From Paracoccus salipaludis (lineage in GTDB: Bacteria; Pseudomonadota; Alphaproteobacteria; Rhodobacterales; Rhodobacteraceae): a stretch of DNA of 64,000 nucleotides. Below, piece after piece: positions 36,290 through 47,446 of the stretch; the first letter of the stretch is position 1, and each line of letters starts with the position of its first letter. Position numbers and translations under genes: made by a program. The stretch is taken from the NCBI RefSeq assembly GCF_002287065.1, contig NZ_NSJZ01000002.1:62001-126000 (forward strand), written 5' to 3'. Below the pieces are notes generated by a model, which did no database searches, was not told the DNA's origin, and saw nothing but the letters and a program-made list of their open reading frames with translations.

Positions 36290-37156
36290 TCAAGGCGCAG
36301 CTATGGGACCGTGAGGCGCAAGGGCGACAGGATCGCGCAGCGAGTGGCGCAGCGGCTTGTGGCGGCGGCCTTCGGGGCGGCAGTCGATCACCGCCAGGAT
36401 GCAGGCGGCATCAGGCTGCGCGGGCTTCCAGCCCATGCTGCGGAAAACATGCGTCCGGGCGCGGTCGCCGAAAGGGGCGAAAAGCTCTCGGGTGATGATG
36501 TTGACATGGCCGGGGATGGGATCGCGTTCCTCGAAGGGGGCGTAGATGAAGCAGAAGCCCCGGCAGACTTCCGTCAGCCGCGCCACGAAACGCTCCACCT
36601 GCGGCACATGCTCGATGCAATGCGAGCAGAAGACGATGTCATGCTGCTCGTCCATCTCATAAAGGTCGCGGCAGGCGAAGTTCACCCGCGGATAGTTCAG
36701 CCGGATCCACGGCTCCCGCAGGGGGACATGATCGATCGCGTGGACGGTCATCCGCGAGAACACGATGTCCGTCGAATGAAGCTGCGCCATGAACTGGGCG
36801 GCAGCCCCTCCGCCGCAGCCGACATCCAGAAATGTCAGGGTGTCCTGCCGGCGGTAGTGCTTCAGCAGGACGTCATGGAGATAGGGCAGGACATCCGTGG
36901 CGAAGACCATTGTCTGGGCGCCCCAGCCGAACTCGAAGGTCTCGGCCGAGCCGAAGATGTCCCGGTCGCCGTAGGACAGGTCCTTGAGGGCCGCCTGCAG
37001 TTCGTGGACGGCGCGAAGCTCGGCCGGATCAAGCGGCTCGGCCGGATCGCGCGCCGCGACGGCGGCAATTGCGGCCTTGATGCTGCGGGCAAGGGCGCTT
37101 TCGCCCGCACGCGGGCCGCCTGCCGCGGTGTCCGTCAGCAAGGGGGAACGGGTCAT
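36290..37156 (-). CDS. class I SAM-dependent methyltransferase
   Basis: 288 residues. The SAM-binding motif I is TFLDVGCGGGAAAQF (about 107-121), motif II is in VHAIDHVPLREPW, and the later block DIVFCSHCIEHVPQVERFVARL is typical of small-molecule Methyltransf_11/23 enzymes. The N-terminal 80 residues are helical with no known domain. It is last in a three-gene minus-strand operon and its start overlaps the RHH gene stop by 4 bp. Substrate unknown. Confidence 0.85.
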   Translation of the reverse strand: MTRSPLLTDTAAGGPRAGESALARSIKAAIAAVAARDPAEPLDPAELRAVHELQAALKDLSYGDRDIFGSAETFEFGWGAQTMVFATDVLPYLHDVLLKHYRRQDTLTFLDVGCGGGAAAQFMAQLHSTDIVFSRMTVHAIDHVPLREPWIRLNYPRVNFACRDLYEMDEQHDIVFCSHCIEHVPQVERFVARLTEVCRGFCFIYAPFEERDPIPGHVNIITRELFAPFGDRARTHVFRSMGWKPAQPDAACILAVIDCRPEGRRHKPLRHSLRDPVALAPHGPIAAP

Positions 37157-37422
37157 GGGTCGTCTCGGGTGGGTGCTGGCGCGCCGGCATGATGTTGCGC
37201 CTCGGCCAGCAGGAACAGGCGGATCGCGGTGGCAAGGCCGACCTCGGCGGGGCGGGCGTGATCAATTGCGGCGATCAGCTGGGCGCGGGTCATGCCCCGC
37301 GTGGCGGCGGCCTGCTGCGCGGCGCGCCAGAAGGCTTCCTCAAGGCTGACGCTGGTCGCGTGCCCGTCAATGGACAGCGACCGCTTGGCCGGAGGCGTCA
37401 GCGGAGGCAGGTCAAGCGTCAT
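37153..37422 (-). CDS. ribbon-helix-helix domain protein (RHH_4)
   Basis: 89 residues. The RHH_4 pattern is clear: KRSLSIDGHATSVSLEEAFWRAAQQAAATRGMTRAQLIAAIDHAR. Its beta strand (SLSIDGHATSVSL) would pair in a dimer and enter the DNA groove, so it is probably a transcription factor or arm of a regulatory pair. Starts inside the 3' end of the DUF4169 gene (11-bp overlap) and ends in the methyltransferase start (4-bp overlap). This gene pair is widespread in Rhodobacterales. Target unknown. Confidence 0.85.
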   Translation of the reverse strand: MTLDLPPLTPPAKRSLSIDGHATSVSLEEAFWRAAQQAAATRGMTRAQLIAAIDHARPAEVGLATAIRLFLLAEAQHHAGAPAPTRDDP

Positions 37423-37591
37423 CGCGGCGGTGCTGGTCCAGCGTGCGCGCGGCACGGGCGGCATCCGCCTCCTCGGCGGCCTTCTGCGCCTTGGTCCGGC
37501 CGTGCTTCGCCGCGTTCTCGTCCCCCACGCGGCGCTTTTCGGCGCGTGCCTTGTCCTTGCGGAAGCGGTTGAGGTTGGTGATCTGCGCCAT
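37412..37591 (-). CDS. DUF4169 family protein
   Basis: 59 residues, highly charged and helical: ITNLNRFRKDKARAEKRRVGDENAAKHGRTKAQK. This is the DUF4169 pattern. The function is not known. It heads the operon with the RHH protein and the methyltransferase; the coupling suggests that the small protein and the RHH protein act together. The start at 37591 is the only ATG in the short frame that fits the family. Confidence 0.85.
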   Translation of the reverse strand: MAQITNLNRFRKDKARAEKRRVGDENAAKHGRTKAQKAAEEADAARAARTLDQHRRDDA

Positions 37592-37670
37592 GGCACGATC
37601 ATAGCCCCTCCGTCGTCCGGGGAAAACGGAGGAGATGCAGGGGAAAGGTCCGGCAGCGGCTCGACAATCC

Positions 37671-37688
37671 GTTATGTTATAACGTAAC
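37671..37688. promoter_or_regulatory. Zur box upstream of zinT
   Basis: GTTATGTTATAACGTAAC is an 18-bp palindrome with one mismatch and fits the alphaproteobacterial Zur consensus (GTTATGTTATAACATAAC). It lies 47 bp before zinT and 79 bp before the divergent DUF4169 start. Confidence 0.9.
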
Positions 37689-37735
37689 AGATTGCCGGGG
37701 CGTTTTTCGCCCGTCACGTGCAAAGGACCATCCTG

Positions 37736-38467
37736 ATGAGAACCATCCTTCCGCCGCGTCTTGCCGCGCTTGCCCTCGGCGCCTTCGCGGTCATCGCCAG
37801 CCAGGCGACCGCAAATCCGCCCCTGGCCGCAGGCCACGGCCATGCGCATGGACATGCACATGAGGCGGACCACGGCCATGCCCCGGAACATGCGCATGAC
37901 CACGCGCAGGAGAATATGCGGAACCATGGCCCGGATGCGGTCCGCAAAGGCCATTTCGATGACGGTCAGGTGCAGCCGCGCCGTCTGGGTGACTGGGAAG
38001 GCGATTGGCAGTCGGTTTATCCCCATCTGATCGACGGCACGCTGGACCCGGTGATGGCGCACAAGGCCGAACACGGCGACAGGTCCGCCGCCGCCTTTCG
38101 CGAAGAGTACGAGGCCGGATACCGCACCGACGTGGATCGCATCCGGATCGACGGCGATCTTGTCACCTTCCACCGGGGCGCGGGCGTGGTTTCAGGGCGC
38201 TATGCCCCCGACGGCCACGAGATCCTGACCTATGAGAAGGGCAACCGTGGCGTCCGCTACGTTTTCAGGAAGACCGCCGGCGACGCGGCGGCCCCCGGTT
38301 TCATCCAGTTCAGCGACCACCGTATCGCGCCCGAGAAATCCGGGCATTTCCATCTCTACTGGGGCGATGACCGCGCGGCCCTGCTGAACGAGGTCACGCA
38401 CTGGCCGACCTATTATCCCGCGGCGCTGACAGGGGCAGAGATTGCGCGCGAAATGATGGCGCACTGA
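37736..38467 (+). CDS. zinT: periplasmic zinc-binding protein ZinT
   Basis: 243 residues. A signal peptide (about 1-26) is followed by a His-rich segment (HGHAHGHAHEADHGHAPEHAHDHA), then the ZinT lipocalin-like domain: LGDWEGDWQSVYPHLIDGTLDPVMAHKAEH, YRTDVDRIRIDGD and FIQFSDHRIAPEKSGHFHLYWGDD, with the metal-site histidines. It binds zinc in the periplasm and hands it to the ZnuABC system under shortage. The Zur box upstream fits. The ATG at 37736 has AAAGGA upstream; GTG at 37718 is less likely. No znu genes are in the window. Confidence 0.95.
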   Translation: MRTILPPRLAALALGAFAVIASQATANPPLAAGHGHAHGHAHEADHGHAPEHAHDHAQENMRNHGPDAVRKGHFDDGQVQPRRLGDWEGDWQSVYPHLIDGTLDPVMAHKAEHGDRSAAAFREEYEAGYRTDVDRIRIDGDLVTFHRGAGVVSGRYAPDGHEILTYEKGNRGVRYVFRKTAGDAAAPGFIQFSDHRIAPEKSGHFHLYWGDDRAALLNEVTHWPTYYPAALTGAEIAREMMAH

Positions 38468-38482
38468 CGGGACAGATGCAAA

Positions 38483-38512
38483 GGGGCGCGCGGATGGCAG
38501 TCCGCGCGCCCC
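38483..38512. terminator. bidirectional hairpin between zinT and fumC
   Basis: A twelve-base perfect stem (GGGGCGCGCGGA / TCCGCGCGCCCC) with a six-base loop. It is followed by TTTGC on the minus strand, so it mainly serves fumC, and it stands between convergent genes. Confidence 0.8.
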
Positions 38513-38534
38513 CCTTGGTCCCTGGTGGACAGTC

Positions 38535-39929
<1,395 letters not shown>

Positions 39930-40119
39930 GGCAATCCTCTGCGACCTGGGCCAGTGTTGGCGGCGTTCTAGGGCGATCCCCCCGGCTTCGCAATCGGTAT
40001 GCCGTGGCATACCAGCCTGTCGCTGGACGCGGCGGCCCGCAGACCCCATCTGCAGCTGGGCCGGTTTGCGCGGGCACGCGGGGCGTGGCAGAACGGCCCA
40101 TGCGGAAAAGGGGACAGCG

Positions 40120-42927
40120 ATGAACGACGAAGGCTTCGGCAAGGGCAGCCACCTGCATCTGATCGACGGGTCGGCCTTCATCTTCCGCGCCTATCACGCG
40201 CTGCCGCCGCTCACGCGCAAGTCCGACGGGCTGCCGGTCGGCGCGGTCGCGGGCTTCTGCAACATGATCTGGAAATACATCAACGACGCGCGGGGGCCGG
40301 ATGCGCCCACCCATGCGGCGGTGATCTTCGACCATTCCTCGAAAACCTTCCGCAACGAGATCTACGGCGACTACAAGGCGAACCGTCCCGAGCCGCCCGA
40401 GGAGCTGCGCCCCCAGTTCCCCCTGACGCGAGAGGCCACGCGCGCCTTCAACCTCGCCTGCATCGAGATCCGCGACTACGAGGCCGATGACATCATCGCC
40501 ACGCTGGCCTGCCAGGCGCGGGAACTGGGCGGGACCGTCACGATCATCAGCTCCGACAAGGACCTGATGCAGCTTGTGGGGGACGGCGTGGACATGCTGG
40601 ACCCGATCAAGGGCAAGTCCATCACCCGCGACGAGGTCTTCGAGAAGTTCGGCGTCTACCCTGACCGCGTGGCCGACGTGCAGGCGCTGGCGGGCGACGC
40701 GGTGGACAACGTGCCGGGCGCGCCGGGCATCGGCATCAAGACCGCCGCGCAGCTGATCAACGAATACGGCGACCTGGAATCGCTGCTGGCGCGCGCCGAG
40801 GAGATCAAGCAGCCCAAGCGCCGCCAGACCCTGATCGACCATGCCGAGCAGATCCGCATCTCCAAGCGGCTGGTGCAGCTCGACTGCAAGACTCCCATCG
40901 ACTTCGCCATGGCGACGCTGGAGGTGAAGGACCCCGACCCGGCGGTGCTGATGGACTTCCTCAACCAGATGGAGTTCCGCACGCTGACGAACCGCGTGGC
41001 CGAGCGTTTCAAGGCCGCCCCGCCCGAGCCGGTCGCACCCGCGAAGACGGAAACCTCCGCCCCCGCCGCGCCGCAGTTCCCGCCGCTCAACTGCGAGAAC
41101 TACGTCACCATCCGCGACATGGACACGCTGCGCCAGTGGCTCGACGCGATCCGCGACAAGGGCGTGGTCGCGGTGGACACCGAGACGACCAGCCTCGACG
41201 AGATGCAGGCGGACCTGGTCGGCGTCTCGCTGTGCCCCGAGGTCGGCATGGCCGCCTATATCCCGCTGGGCCATGTCGAGGGCACGGCGGACCTGTTCGG
41301 CGGCGGCGCCAGGACGGAAGGCCAGATCTCGATGGAGGAGGCGCTGGCGGCGCTGAAGCCGGTGCTGGAAGACCCCGCCATCCTCAAGATCGGGCACAAT
41401 GCCAAGTACGACTGGAAGATCCTCGCCCGTTACGGCATCCGCATGGCGCCCCTCGATGACACCATGCTGCTCAGCTATGCGCTGAACGCGGCCTTGCACA
41501 ACCACGGCATGGACGAGCTGGCGCAGACCTACATCGGCCACCGCTGCCAGCCCATCAAGGAACTGATCGGGGCGGGCAAGAACCAGATCACCTTCGCCCA
41601 GGTGCCCATCGACCGCGCCACCCGCTATGCCGCCGAGGATGCCGAGGTCACCTGGCGCCTGTGGCAGCACTTCAAGCCGCAGCTTCCGGCCGCGCAGGTC
41701 ACGACCGTCTACGAAACGCTGGAACGCCCCATGATCGAGGTGCTGGCGGGGATGGAGATGGCGGGCGTCCAGATCGATTCGGACCACCTGCGCGCCATGT
41801 CCGGCGCCTTCGCCCAGAAGATGGCGCAGCTCGAGGACGAGGCCCATGCGCTCGCGGGCTGCAAGTTCAACCTCGGCTCGACCAAGCAGCTGGGGGACAT
41901 CCTGTTCAACCAGATGGGGCTGGCGGGGACCAAGGCGGGCAAGTCGGGGGCGCTGTCCACCAGCGCCGACGTGCTGGAAGATTTCGCGGCCGAGGGCCAT
42001 GAACTGCCCGCCCGCATCCTCGACTGGCGCGGGATCTCCAAGCTGAAATCGACCTATACCGACGCGCTGCCGACCTATGTGAACCCGGAAACGGGACGCG
42101 TCCACACCAGCTATTCCATCGCCGGGGCGGCGACGGGGCGGCTCGCGTCCACCGATCCGAACCTGCAGAACATCCCCGTGCGGACCGAGGAAGGCCGCCG
42201 CATCCGCGAAGCCTTCATCGCGCCGGAAGGCCGCAAGCTCGTCAGCCTCGACTACAGCCAGATCGAGCTACGCATCCTGGCCCACATGGCCGACATCCCG
42301 GCGCTGAAGCAGGCGTTCTCGGAGGGCATCGACATCCACGCCATGACGGCCAGCCAGATGTTCGGCGTGCCGGTGGAAGGGATGGACCCGATGATCCGCC
42401 GCCGGGCCAAGGCCATCAACTTCGGCGTGATCTACGGCATCTCGTCCTTCGGCCTGTCGCGCAACCTGCGCATCCCGCGCGCCGAGGCGCAGGAGTTCAT
42501 CGACACCTACTTCAAGCGCTTCCCCGAGATCCGCGCCTACATGGACCGCACCACGCGCGAGGCGAAGACCCAAGGCTTCGTCCGCACCCTCTTCGGGCGG
42601 CGCATCCACACGCCGGGCATCTCCTCCTCGGGGCCTGCCGCCGGGGGCGCTCGGCGCGCGGCGATCAACGCGCCGATCCAAGGGACGGCCGCCGACATCA
42701 TCCGCCGCGCCATGATCCGGATGCCCAAGGCCATCGAGGGGCTGCCCGCGAAGATGCTGCTGCAGGTCCACGACGAACTCGTCTTCGAAGCCGAGGACTC
42801 CGCCGTGGAATCCCTGATCTCCATCGCCCGCGAGATCATGGAAAACGCCCACATCCCCGCCGTCCACCTGTCCGTGCCGCTGGTCGTGGATGCAGGCGCG
42901 GGCCGCACCTGGGCCGAGGCGCATTGA
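40120..42927 (+). CDS. polA: DNA polymerase I
   Basis: 935 residues with all three PolA domains. The 5'-3' flap nuclease is at about 1-290 ([46 protein letters not shown]). The 3'-5' proofreading domain, from about 335, keeps its metal residues D353 and E355 in VDTETTSLD, so proofreading should be active. The polymerase domain has motif [15 protein letters not shown] (D711), motif [22 protein letters not shown] and motif [12 protein letters not shown] (D885). It fills gaps in repair and removes RNA primers. A half-type repeat follows the stop. Confidence 0.97.
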   Translation: MNDEGFGKGSHLHLIDGSAFIFRAYHALPPLTRKSDGLPVGAVAGFCNMIWKYINDARGPDAPTHAAVIFDHSSKTFRNEIYGDYKANRPEPPEELRPQFPLTREATRAFNLACIEIRDYEADDIIATLACQARELGGTVTIISSDKDLMQLVGDGVDMLDPIKGKSITRDEVFEKFGVYPDRVADVQALAGDAVDNVPGAPGIGIKTAAQLINEYGDLESLLARAEEIKQPKRRQTLIDHAEQIRISKRLVQLDCKTPIDFAMATLEVKDPDPAVLMDFLNQMEFRTLTNRVAERFKAAPPEPVAPAKTETSAPAAPQFPPLNCENYVTIRDMDTLRQWLDAIRDKGVVAVDTETTSLDEMQADLVGVSLCPEVGMAAYIPLGHVEGTADLFGGGARTEGQISMEEALAALKPVLEDPAILKIGHNAKYDWKILARYGIRMAPLDDTMLLSYALNAALHNHGMDELAQTYIGHRCQPIKELIGAGKNQITFAQVPIDRATRYAAEDAEVTWRLWQHFKPQLPAAQVTTVYETLERPMIEVLAGMEMAGVQIDSDHLRAMSGAFAQKMAQLEDEAHALAGCKFNLGSTKQLGDILFNQMGLAGTKAGKSGALSTSADVLEDFAAEGHELPARILDWRGISKLKSTYTDALPTYVNPETGRVHTSYSIAGAATGRLASTDPNLQNIPVRTEEGRRIREAFIAPEGRKLVSLDYSQIELRILAHMADIPALKQAFSEGIDIHAMTASQMFGVPVEGMDPMIRRRAKAINFGVIYGISSFGLSRNLRIPRAEAQEFIDTYFKRFPEIRAYMDRTTREAKTQGFVRTLFGRRIHTPGISSSGPAAGGARRAAINAPIQGTAADIIRRAMIRMPKAIEGLPAKMLLQVHDELVFEAEDSAVESLISIAREIMENAHIPAVHLSVPLVVDAGAGRTWAEAH

Positions 42928-42939
42928 TGCCGCGCATGG

Positions 42940-42998
42940 GCCGGTTCTTCTTCGTTTGAGCATCCTGGGGGCCGGGGCAGCGCCCCGGCCCTGACCTT
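42940..42998 (+). repeat. half-type copy of the intergenic repeat, after polA
   Basis: Read on the minus strand: a GC hairpin (CCGGGGCGCTGCCCCGG) followed by CCCCCAGGATGCTCAAACGA and AGAAGAACC. It aligns with the copy at 24453-24499 in inverse orientation. The GC hairpin may end polA transcription. Confidence 0.65.
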
Positions 42999-43012
42999 GA
43001 AGGTAAGCGCAC

Positions 43013-43948
43013 ATGCCGCATGATCATTCCCACGGGCATCACGCAGGCCACGCCCATTCGCACGGCGAGGGCTTGGGCGACCGCGCCCTGCTGTGGGCGG
43101 TTGTCATCAACCTCGGGCTGACGGCGGCGCAGGTCATCGGCGGGCTGGCGGCCGATTCCACGGCACTGGTGGCGGACGGGGTGCACAACCTCTCGGATGC
43201 GCTGGCGCTGGTGCTGGCCTTCGGCGCGAGAAAGCTCGCCGCGCGGGCCGCCAGCCCCGCGATGAGCTTCGGCTGGGGGCGGGCCGAGATCGTGGCGGCC
43301 TTCGTCAACTACCTCGCGCTGATCGCCGTGTCCGTCTGGCTGGTGATCGAGGCGCTGGGCCGGCTGGCCGACCCGCCGCAGGTCGCGGGCGGGCTGGTGA
43401 TGGCGCTGGCGGGGCTGGCGCTGGTGATCGATCTCGGCACGGCCTGGCTGACGGCGCGGCTGGCGAAGGAAAGCGTCAACATCCGCGCGGCCTACCTGCA
43501 CAACCTGGCCGACGCGGGCGTGTCGGTGGCGGTGCTGGCAGGGGGCGCGCTGATCCTCGCCTTCGGCTGGCGCATCGCCGACCCGATCCTGACGATCCTG
43601 ATCTCGGCGGTGATCCTGTGGCACATCAAGGGCGACATCGGCCCCATCCTGCGGATGCTGATGCTGGGCGCACCGGCCCATGTGGACGATGCCGGATTGC
43701 GGAGTGCCGTCAGCGCCGTGCCCGGCGTCGAGGACCTGCACCACCTGCACCTGTGGCAGATCGACGAGCGGCGGCTGTCAGCCGAGATGCATCTTGTCGT
43801 GGCCGAGGGCGCCGATCCCCACGCGACCCGGCTGGCGGTCAAGTCCGTCCTGCGCGACCACGGAATCACCCATTCGACCATCGAGACGGAAAGCCCCCTG
43901 TCGGGCTGCGCGGACGAACTGGCGGGCCACGCGCACGCCCATCATTGA
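43013..43948 (+). CDS. cation diffusion facilitator, probable zinc exporter
   Basis: 311 residues with six membrane segments. The His-rich N-terminus (HDHSHGHHAGHAHSHG) and the TM2 metal motif ALVADGVHNLSDALA, together with TM5 AAYLHNLADAGVS, match the CzcD/ZitB branch of the CDF family: the H-D pairs form the transport site. The cytoplasmic C-terminal domain with AHVDDAGLRSAVSAVPGVEDLHHLHLWQID is present. It moves Zn2+ or Co2+ out of the cytoplasm in exchange for protons. Single gene after polA. Confidence 0.93.
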   Translation: MPHDHSHGHHAGHAHSHGEGLGDRALLWAVVINLGLTAAQVIGGLAADSTALVADGVHNLSDALALVLAFGARKLAARAASPAMSFGWGRAEIVAAFVNYLALIAVSVWLVIEALGRLADPPQVAGGLVMALAGLALVIDLGTAWLTARLAKESVNIRAAYLHNLADAGVSVAVLAGGALILAFGWRIADPILTILISAVILWHIKGDIGPILRMLMLGAPAHVDDAGLRSAVSAVPGVEDLHHLHLWQIDERRLSAEMHLVVAEGADPHATRLAVKSVLRDHGITHSTIETESPLSGCADELAGHAHAHH

Positions 43949-44043
43949 GGTGCCGCGGGACGGCAGCGTTGCAGTCGGACGCTGCCCCATCGTCGCATGC
44001 GACGGTCCCGGGATGTTTTCACGAGGAAGGGGGCAGGGGTGCT

Positions 44044-44286
44044 TCAGTGATCGCCATGCGCGTGGTCGCGGTCGATGATGAAGCGCTTGTCGCAATAGCC
44101 GCATTCGACCCAGCCGGTGTCGGGCGAGATCGCCAGCCACACCCGGGGATGGCCGAAGCCCCGCGCTTCGTCGCCCGAGCAGGCGACCTTCCAGGTCGTC
44201 ACCACGGCGGTTTCCGGGGCGGGCAGAGCCTCGGCGGCCGGGTCCTGGTTGGTGGACAGGGGGGTCTCGGTCACGGGATGGCGCAT
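44044..44286 (-). CDS. zinc-finger domain protein (NDUFS6-like CHCC type)
   Basis: 80 residues. The C-terminal half has the zf-CHCC plan: C-S-G-D-E with H in GFGHPRVWL, then [15 protein letters not shown], supplying the CHCC zinc ligands. This resembles the mitochondrial complex I accessory subunit NDUFS6, and alphaproteobacterial homologues occur with complex I. The start at 44286 is chosen from the family length; the frame extends to 44361. The ending RDHAHGDH is His-rich. Convergent with the CDF gene. A role in complex I is inferred only from similarity. Confidence 0.82.
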   Translation of the reverse strand: MRHPVTETPLSTNQDPAAEALPAPETAVVTTWKVACSGDEARGFGHPRVWLAISPDTGWVECGYCDKRFIIDRDHAHGDH

Positions 44287-44384
44287 CGGGGCTCTCTTGT
44301 GCTGGCGGGGGAAGGCCGGTTTAACAGGGGGCCATTCTAGCCAGCCCCCGCCCCATCGCAAGCCGGGCGGCCGAAAGGTGCGCC

Positions 44385-45329
44385 ATGCCCAGGTCCTTCA
44401 CCCCGCCCGACGCCGCGATCCGCCTGAGCGGTTTGCGCAAGACCTATGCCGCCTCGGGCGAGGCGCCCGCCAAGGAGGCGCTGAAGGGCGTGGACCTTGT
44501 GGTGCCGCGCGGGTCGATCTTCGGCCTGCTGGGGCCGAACGGGGCGGGCAAGTCGACGCTGATCAACATCCTGGCCGGATTGGTCAACAAGACGGCGGGC
44601 CGCGTCGAGATCTGGGGCTTCGACCAGGACGTGAACCCGCGCCAGTCCCGCGCCGCCATCGGCGTCATGCCGCAGGAACTGGTGATCGACCCGTTCCTGA
44701 CCCCGCGCGCGAGCCTCGAGGTGCAGGCGGGGCTTTACGCCGTGCCCAGAGCCGACCGCTGGACGGACGAGATCCTCGCGCTTGTCGGCCTGTCGGACCA
44801 GGCCAACAGCTATTCGCGCCACCTGTCGGGCGGCATGAAGCGGCGGCTGCTGCTGGCCAAGGCGCTGGTCCACCGCCCGCGCATCCTGGTGCTGGACGAA
44901 CCGACCGCGGGCGTGGACATCGCCCTGCGGGACATGCTGTGGACCAACGTCCGCAAGCTGAACGCGCAGGGGATGACGGTGATCCTGACCACCCATTACC
45001 TGCAGGAGGCCGAGGAGATGTGCGACGAGATCGCCATCATCAACCATGGCGCCAAGATCGTGCAGGAACCGACCGGGCAGCTGCTGGCGCGTGCGGGGTC
45101 CAAGACGCTGCTGGTGGACCCCGGCCCCTGGGACGGGGCGCTGCCGCCCCTGCCGCCGGGCGTCGGGGCCGAGCGGCGCGAGGGCCGCATCGCCCTGACC
45201 TGGCCCATGGGCGGGATCGAGGCCCATCAGGTCATCGACGCGCTGCGGCAGGGGGGCGTGCCGATGATCGACGTGGCGACCGAGGAACCCGATCTCGAGG
45301 ACGTGTTCCTGACGCTGACGCGGACCTGA
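44385..45329 (+). CDS. ABC transporter ATP-binding protein, ABC-2 type
   Basis: 314 residues. Walker A is [13 protein letters not shown], the signature is [15 protein letters not shown], Walker B is [13 protein letters not shown], and the switch His is in [12 protein letters not shown]. The class (CcmA/YadG-like, DrrA subfamily) normally works with an ABC-2 permease next door, but the following gene is a HIT protein on the other strand and no permease is in the window. The C-terminal 80 residues form the usual DrrA extension ([14 protein letters not shown]). Substrate unknown. Confidence 0.9.
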   Translation: MPRSFTPPDAAIRLSGLRKTYAASGEAPAKEALKGVDLVVPRGSIFGLLGPNGAGKSTLINILAGLVNKTAGRVEIWGFDQDVNPRQSRAAIGVMPQELVIDPFLTPRASLEVQAGLYAVPRADRWTDEILALVGLSDQANSYSRHLSGGMKRRLLLAKALVHRPRILVLDEPTAGVDIALRDMLWTNVRKLNAQGMTVILTTHYLQEAEEMCDEIAIINHGAKIVQEPTGQLLARAGSKTLLVDPGPWDGALPPLPPGVGAERREGRIALTWPMGGIEAHQVIDALRQGGVPMIDVATEEPDLEDVFLTLTRT

Positions 45330-45340
45330 CGCAGGGGGCC

Positions 45341-45715
45341 TCAGCCCGCCTGAAGCATCCGCCCCAGCGGACGGCCGCCCAGCAGGTGCATGTGGAAATG
45401 CGGGACCTCCTGCACGCCGTGGGCGCCGGCGTTGGTGATGGCGCGGAAGCCCTGGCTGCCATCCGCCAGCGACAGCCCCTCGGACTGCGCGACCTGCGCC
45501 ACCAGCCGGTGGAAGCCCACGATCTCGTCGTCCGAGGCATTGGCCGCGAAGTCGTCATAGCTGACATAGGCGCCCTTCGGGATCACCAGCACGTGGACCG
45601 GCGCCTGCGGGCGGATATCGCGGAAGGCCAGCGCATGCGCGTTCTCGGCCACGGTGTCGTTGGGGATCTCGCCGCGCAGGATGCGGGCGAAGATGTTGCT
45701 GGTGTCATAGCTCAT
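45341..45715 (-). CDS. HIT family nucleotide hydrolase (HinT-like)
   Basis: 124 residues. The histidine triad is HFHMHL (H106, H108, H110). The rest of the fold fits: FARILRGEIP at the N-terminus and RAITNAGAHGVQEVPHFHMHLLGGRPLG at the C-terminus, with HVLVIPKGAY in the middle. These enzymes hydrolyse adenosine phosphoramidates. The start at 45715 (MSYDTSN) fits the family. Downstream of the glycosyltransferase by 10 bp on the same strand, so possibly co-transcribed. Confidence 0.92.
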   Translation of the reverse strand: MSYDTSNIFARILRGEIPNDTVAENAHALAFRDIRPQAPVHVLVIPKGAYVSYDDFAANASDDEIVGFHRLVAQVAQSEGLSLADGSQGFRAITNAGAHGVQEVPHFHMHLLGGRPLGRMLQAG

Positions 45716-45725
45716 GGCGGGCTCC

Positions 45726-47303
45726 TCAGTCTTCGAACAGATTCGGGGTTCGGGACAGTTCTGCCGCAACTTCGGGGGTGACGCCCAGCAGGCGTTGCAG
45801 GGCCTCGGCATTCGCCTGCTCGCCCTTGTTCCTCGAGATCGTCTCGAAATCCTGGATCTCGAGGTCGTGGATCCGCTCGGCCTCGTGTTCGAGGTCGCTG
45901 CGCACGGCGGGGATGAGGCGGTTCAGGTATTCGGGCGCGCTGTGCTGGCCGGCAAGGCCGACGCGCCCGATATGGCCGCGCACGTAGTCGTCGTCGAACT
46001 CGGTGTCGATCAGCAGAAGGCGCGTGTCGGCCTTGTCGTCCAGGAAGTCCTGGATCAGCCCCAGCGCCGAGGTGTCCAGGCAGAGGGCGATGCAGGGCGT
46101 GTCGAACAGCACGAACAGCATCTTGACCAGCGCGCGCCTGTGACGCTCGCGCTTGGCCAGCGTCGTCTCGATCCCGCCCATGTCGGGCAGCTCGGCGTCG
46201 AGTTCGTTGAACAGGTAGTTCATCGCCGGGATGTCCGTGTGCCAGCGGATCGCGGCGGTCAGGCGCTTGGCCACGTGCCACTTCTTCGCCACGATCAGGA
46301 TCAGTGTCCGGTCCCGGCCCAGCGAGCCCTCGGCTTCCCAGAAGCGCTGGCCGAAGCGGCGGCCGATCCGGCCCCGCTGGATCAGGAAGCGGTAAAGCCC
46401 CGCCGCCTCGTTCGAGATGGCGAACTGCGCGTCATCAGCCTTCCACAGCGCGCCCAGCCGCTCGCGCAGCCCGATCGCCTCGCCGCTGATCTTGCGGGCG
46501 AAAAGATAGTCCTGCCCCAGCAGCAGGTCGTAATGGTCGTTGTAGAAGGTCACCGGCATCCCGTAGTCGGTGAACATCAGGAAGGTCAGCGTCCGGGCGC
46601 GGATCTCCTTGCGCGGCACGACATGGGGGACGATGGTCTGGAAGAAGGTCTCGTCCGGGATCCAGGTGGTCTGGAAGAAGCGCACAACATCGGGCCGTTC
46701 GTCGCAGAAGGCCAGCACCTTCTCCATCGTCTGCCGCCGCAGGCACCACCACTGCGAGCCGATCATGACCTGGATGTCCGAAGGCACCTGCCGGGTCAGG
46801 CCCAGCCGCTTCTGCAGCTCGTAGCTGCCGTAGAACAGCTTCTTCTGGGTGCGTTCGTTGAACCAGTGGCGATAGATCAGCCGCTCTTCCTTGAAGCCGG
46901 TCTTGATCCAGTCGCTTTCGAAGAAATCGAAGTTCTCGATGTAGTCGAGGTCGTGGGCGTCCAGGAACTCGTGCGTGTAGACCGCCGACTTGATCGGCAT
47001 GCAGTCGCCCGAAAGCATGTAGAAATGGGTGGCCGAGGGAAAGGCCCGGACCGCCGCCCGCACGGCCTCGAGCGTGGCGGCCACCAGCGACCACTCGCCC
47101 CAGCCGCATTTCAGCCGCCGCGCGGCGAAGGTCACCCCAGGGTTGTCCGCCAAGGCCTGGCGCAGCATGTCGAAATCGGCCGGATTCGCGCGCGCATCGA
47201 AATGGATCGACACGAAGTCGCCCGAGCCCGTCAGCCGCTGGGCCTGGGCGATGATGCCCTTGGGATCCTTGTGGCACAGCAGGATGAAGGCGATGCGGGC
47301 CAT
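45726..47303 (-). CDS. GT14-like (core-2/I-branching) glycosyltransferase with C-terminal extra domain
   Basis: 525 residues. The first ~250 match the core-2/I-branching beta-1,6-GlcNAc-transferase and xylosyltransferase family: IAFILLCHKDP, VSIHFDARAN, WGEWSLVAATLEA, FYMLSGDCMPIKS and GSQWWCLRRQTMEKVL. The C-terminal ~230 residues, including YDLLLGQDYLFARKISGEAIGLRERLG, look like the DUF5928 region found in Rhodobacterales. There is no signal peptide or membrane segment, so it acts in the cytoplasm on an unknown glycan. Divergent from a sulfotransferase, suggesting a sulfated or decorated surface sugar. Confidence 0.82.
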   Translation of the reverse strand: MARIAFILLCHKDPKGIIAQAQRLTGSGDFVSIHFDARANPADFDMLRQALADNPGVTFAARRLKCGWGEWSLVAATLEAVRAAVRAFPSATHFYMLSGDCMPIKSAVYTHEFLDAHDLDYIENFDFFESDWIKTGFKEERLIYRHWFNERTQKKLFYGSYELQKRLGLTRQVPSDIQVMIGSQWWCLRRQTMEKVLAFCDERPDVVRFFQTTWIPDETFFQTIVPHVVPRKEIRARTLTFLMFTDYGMPVTFYNDHYDLLLGQDYLFARKISGEAIGLRERLGALWKADDAQFAISNEAAGLYRFLIQRGRIGRRFGQRFWEAEGSLGRDRTLILIVAKKWHVAKRLTAAIRWHTDIPAMNYLFNELDAELPDMGGIETTLAKRERHRRALVKMLFVLFDTPCIALCLDTSALGLIQDFLDDKADTRLLLIDTEFDDDYVRGHIGRVGLAGQHSAPEYLNRLIPAVRSDLEHEAERIHDLEIQDFETISRNKGEQANAEALQRLLGVTPEVAAELSRTPNLFED

Positions 47304-47446
47304 GTTCCGGGTTCACTTCGTCCAAGGCGACAACCGGCGTAACGCATGCCTGATCGTGACAATTCAACCGTCGCGAGTTGCCTTGGGTGCATAACGATTT
47401 TATGGGCAGGAACAAGCCGCCGCACAACCGAAAGAGGACGCCCATC

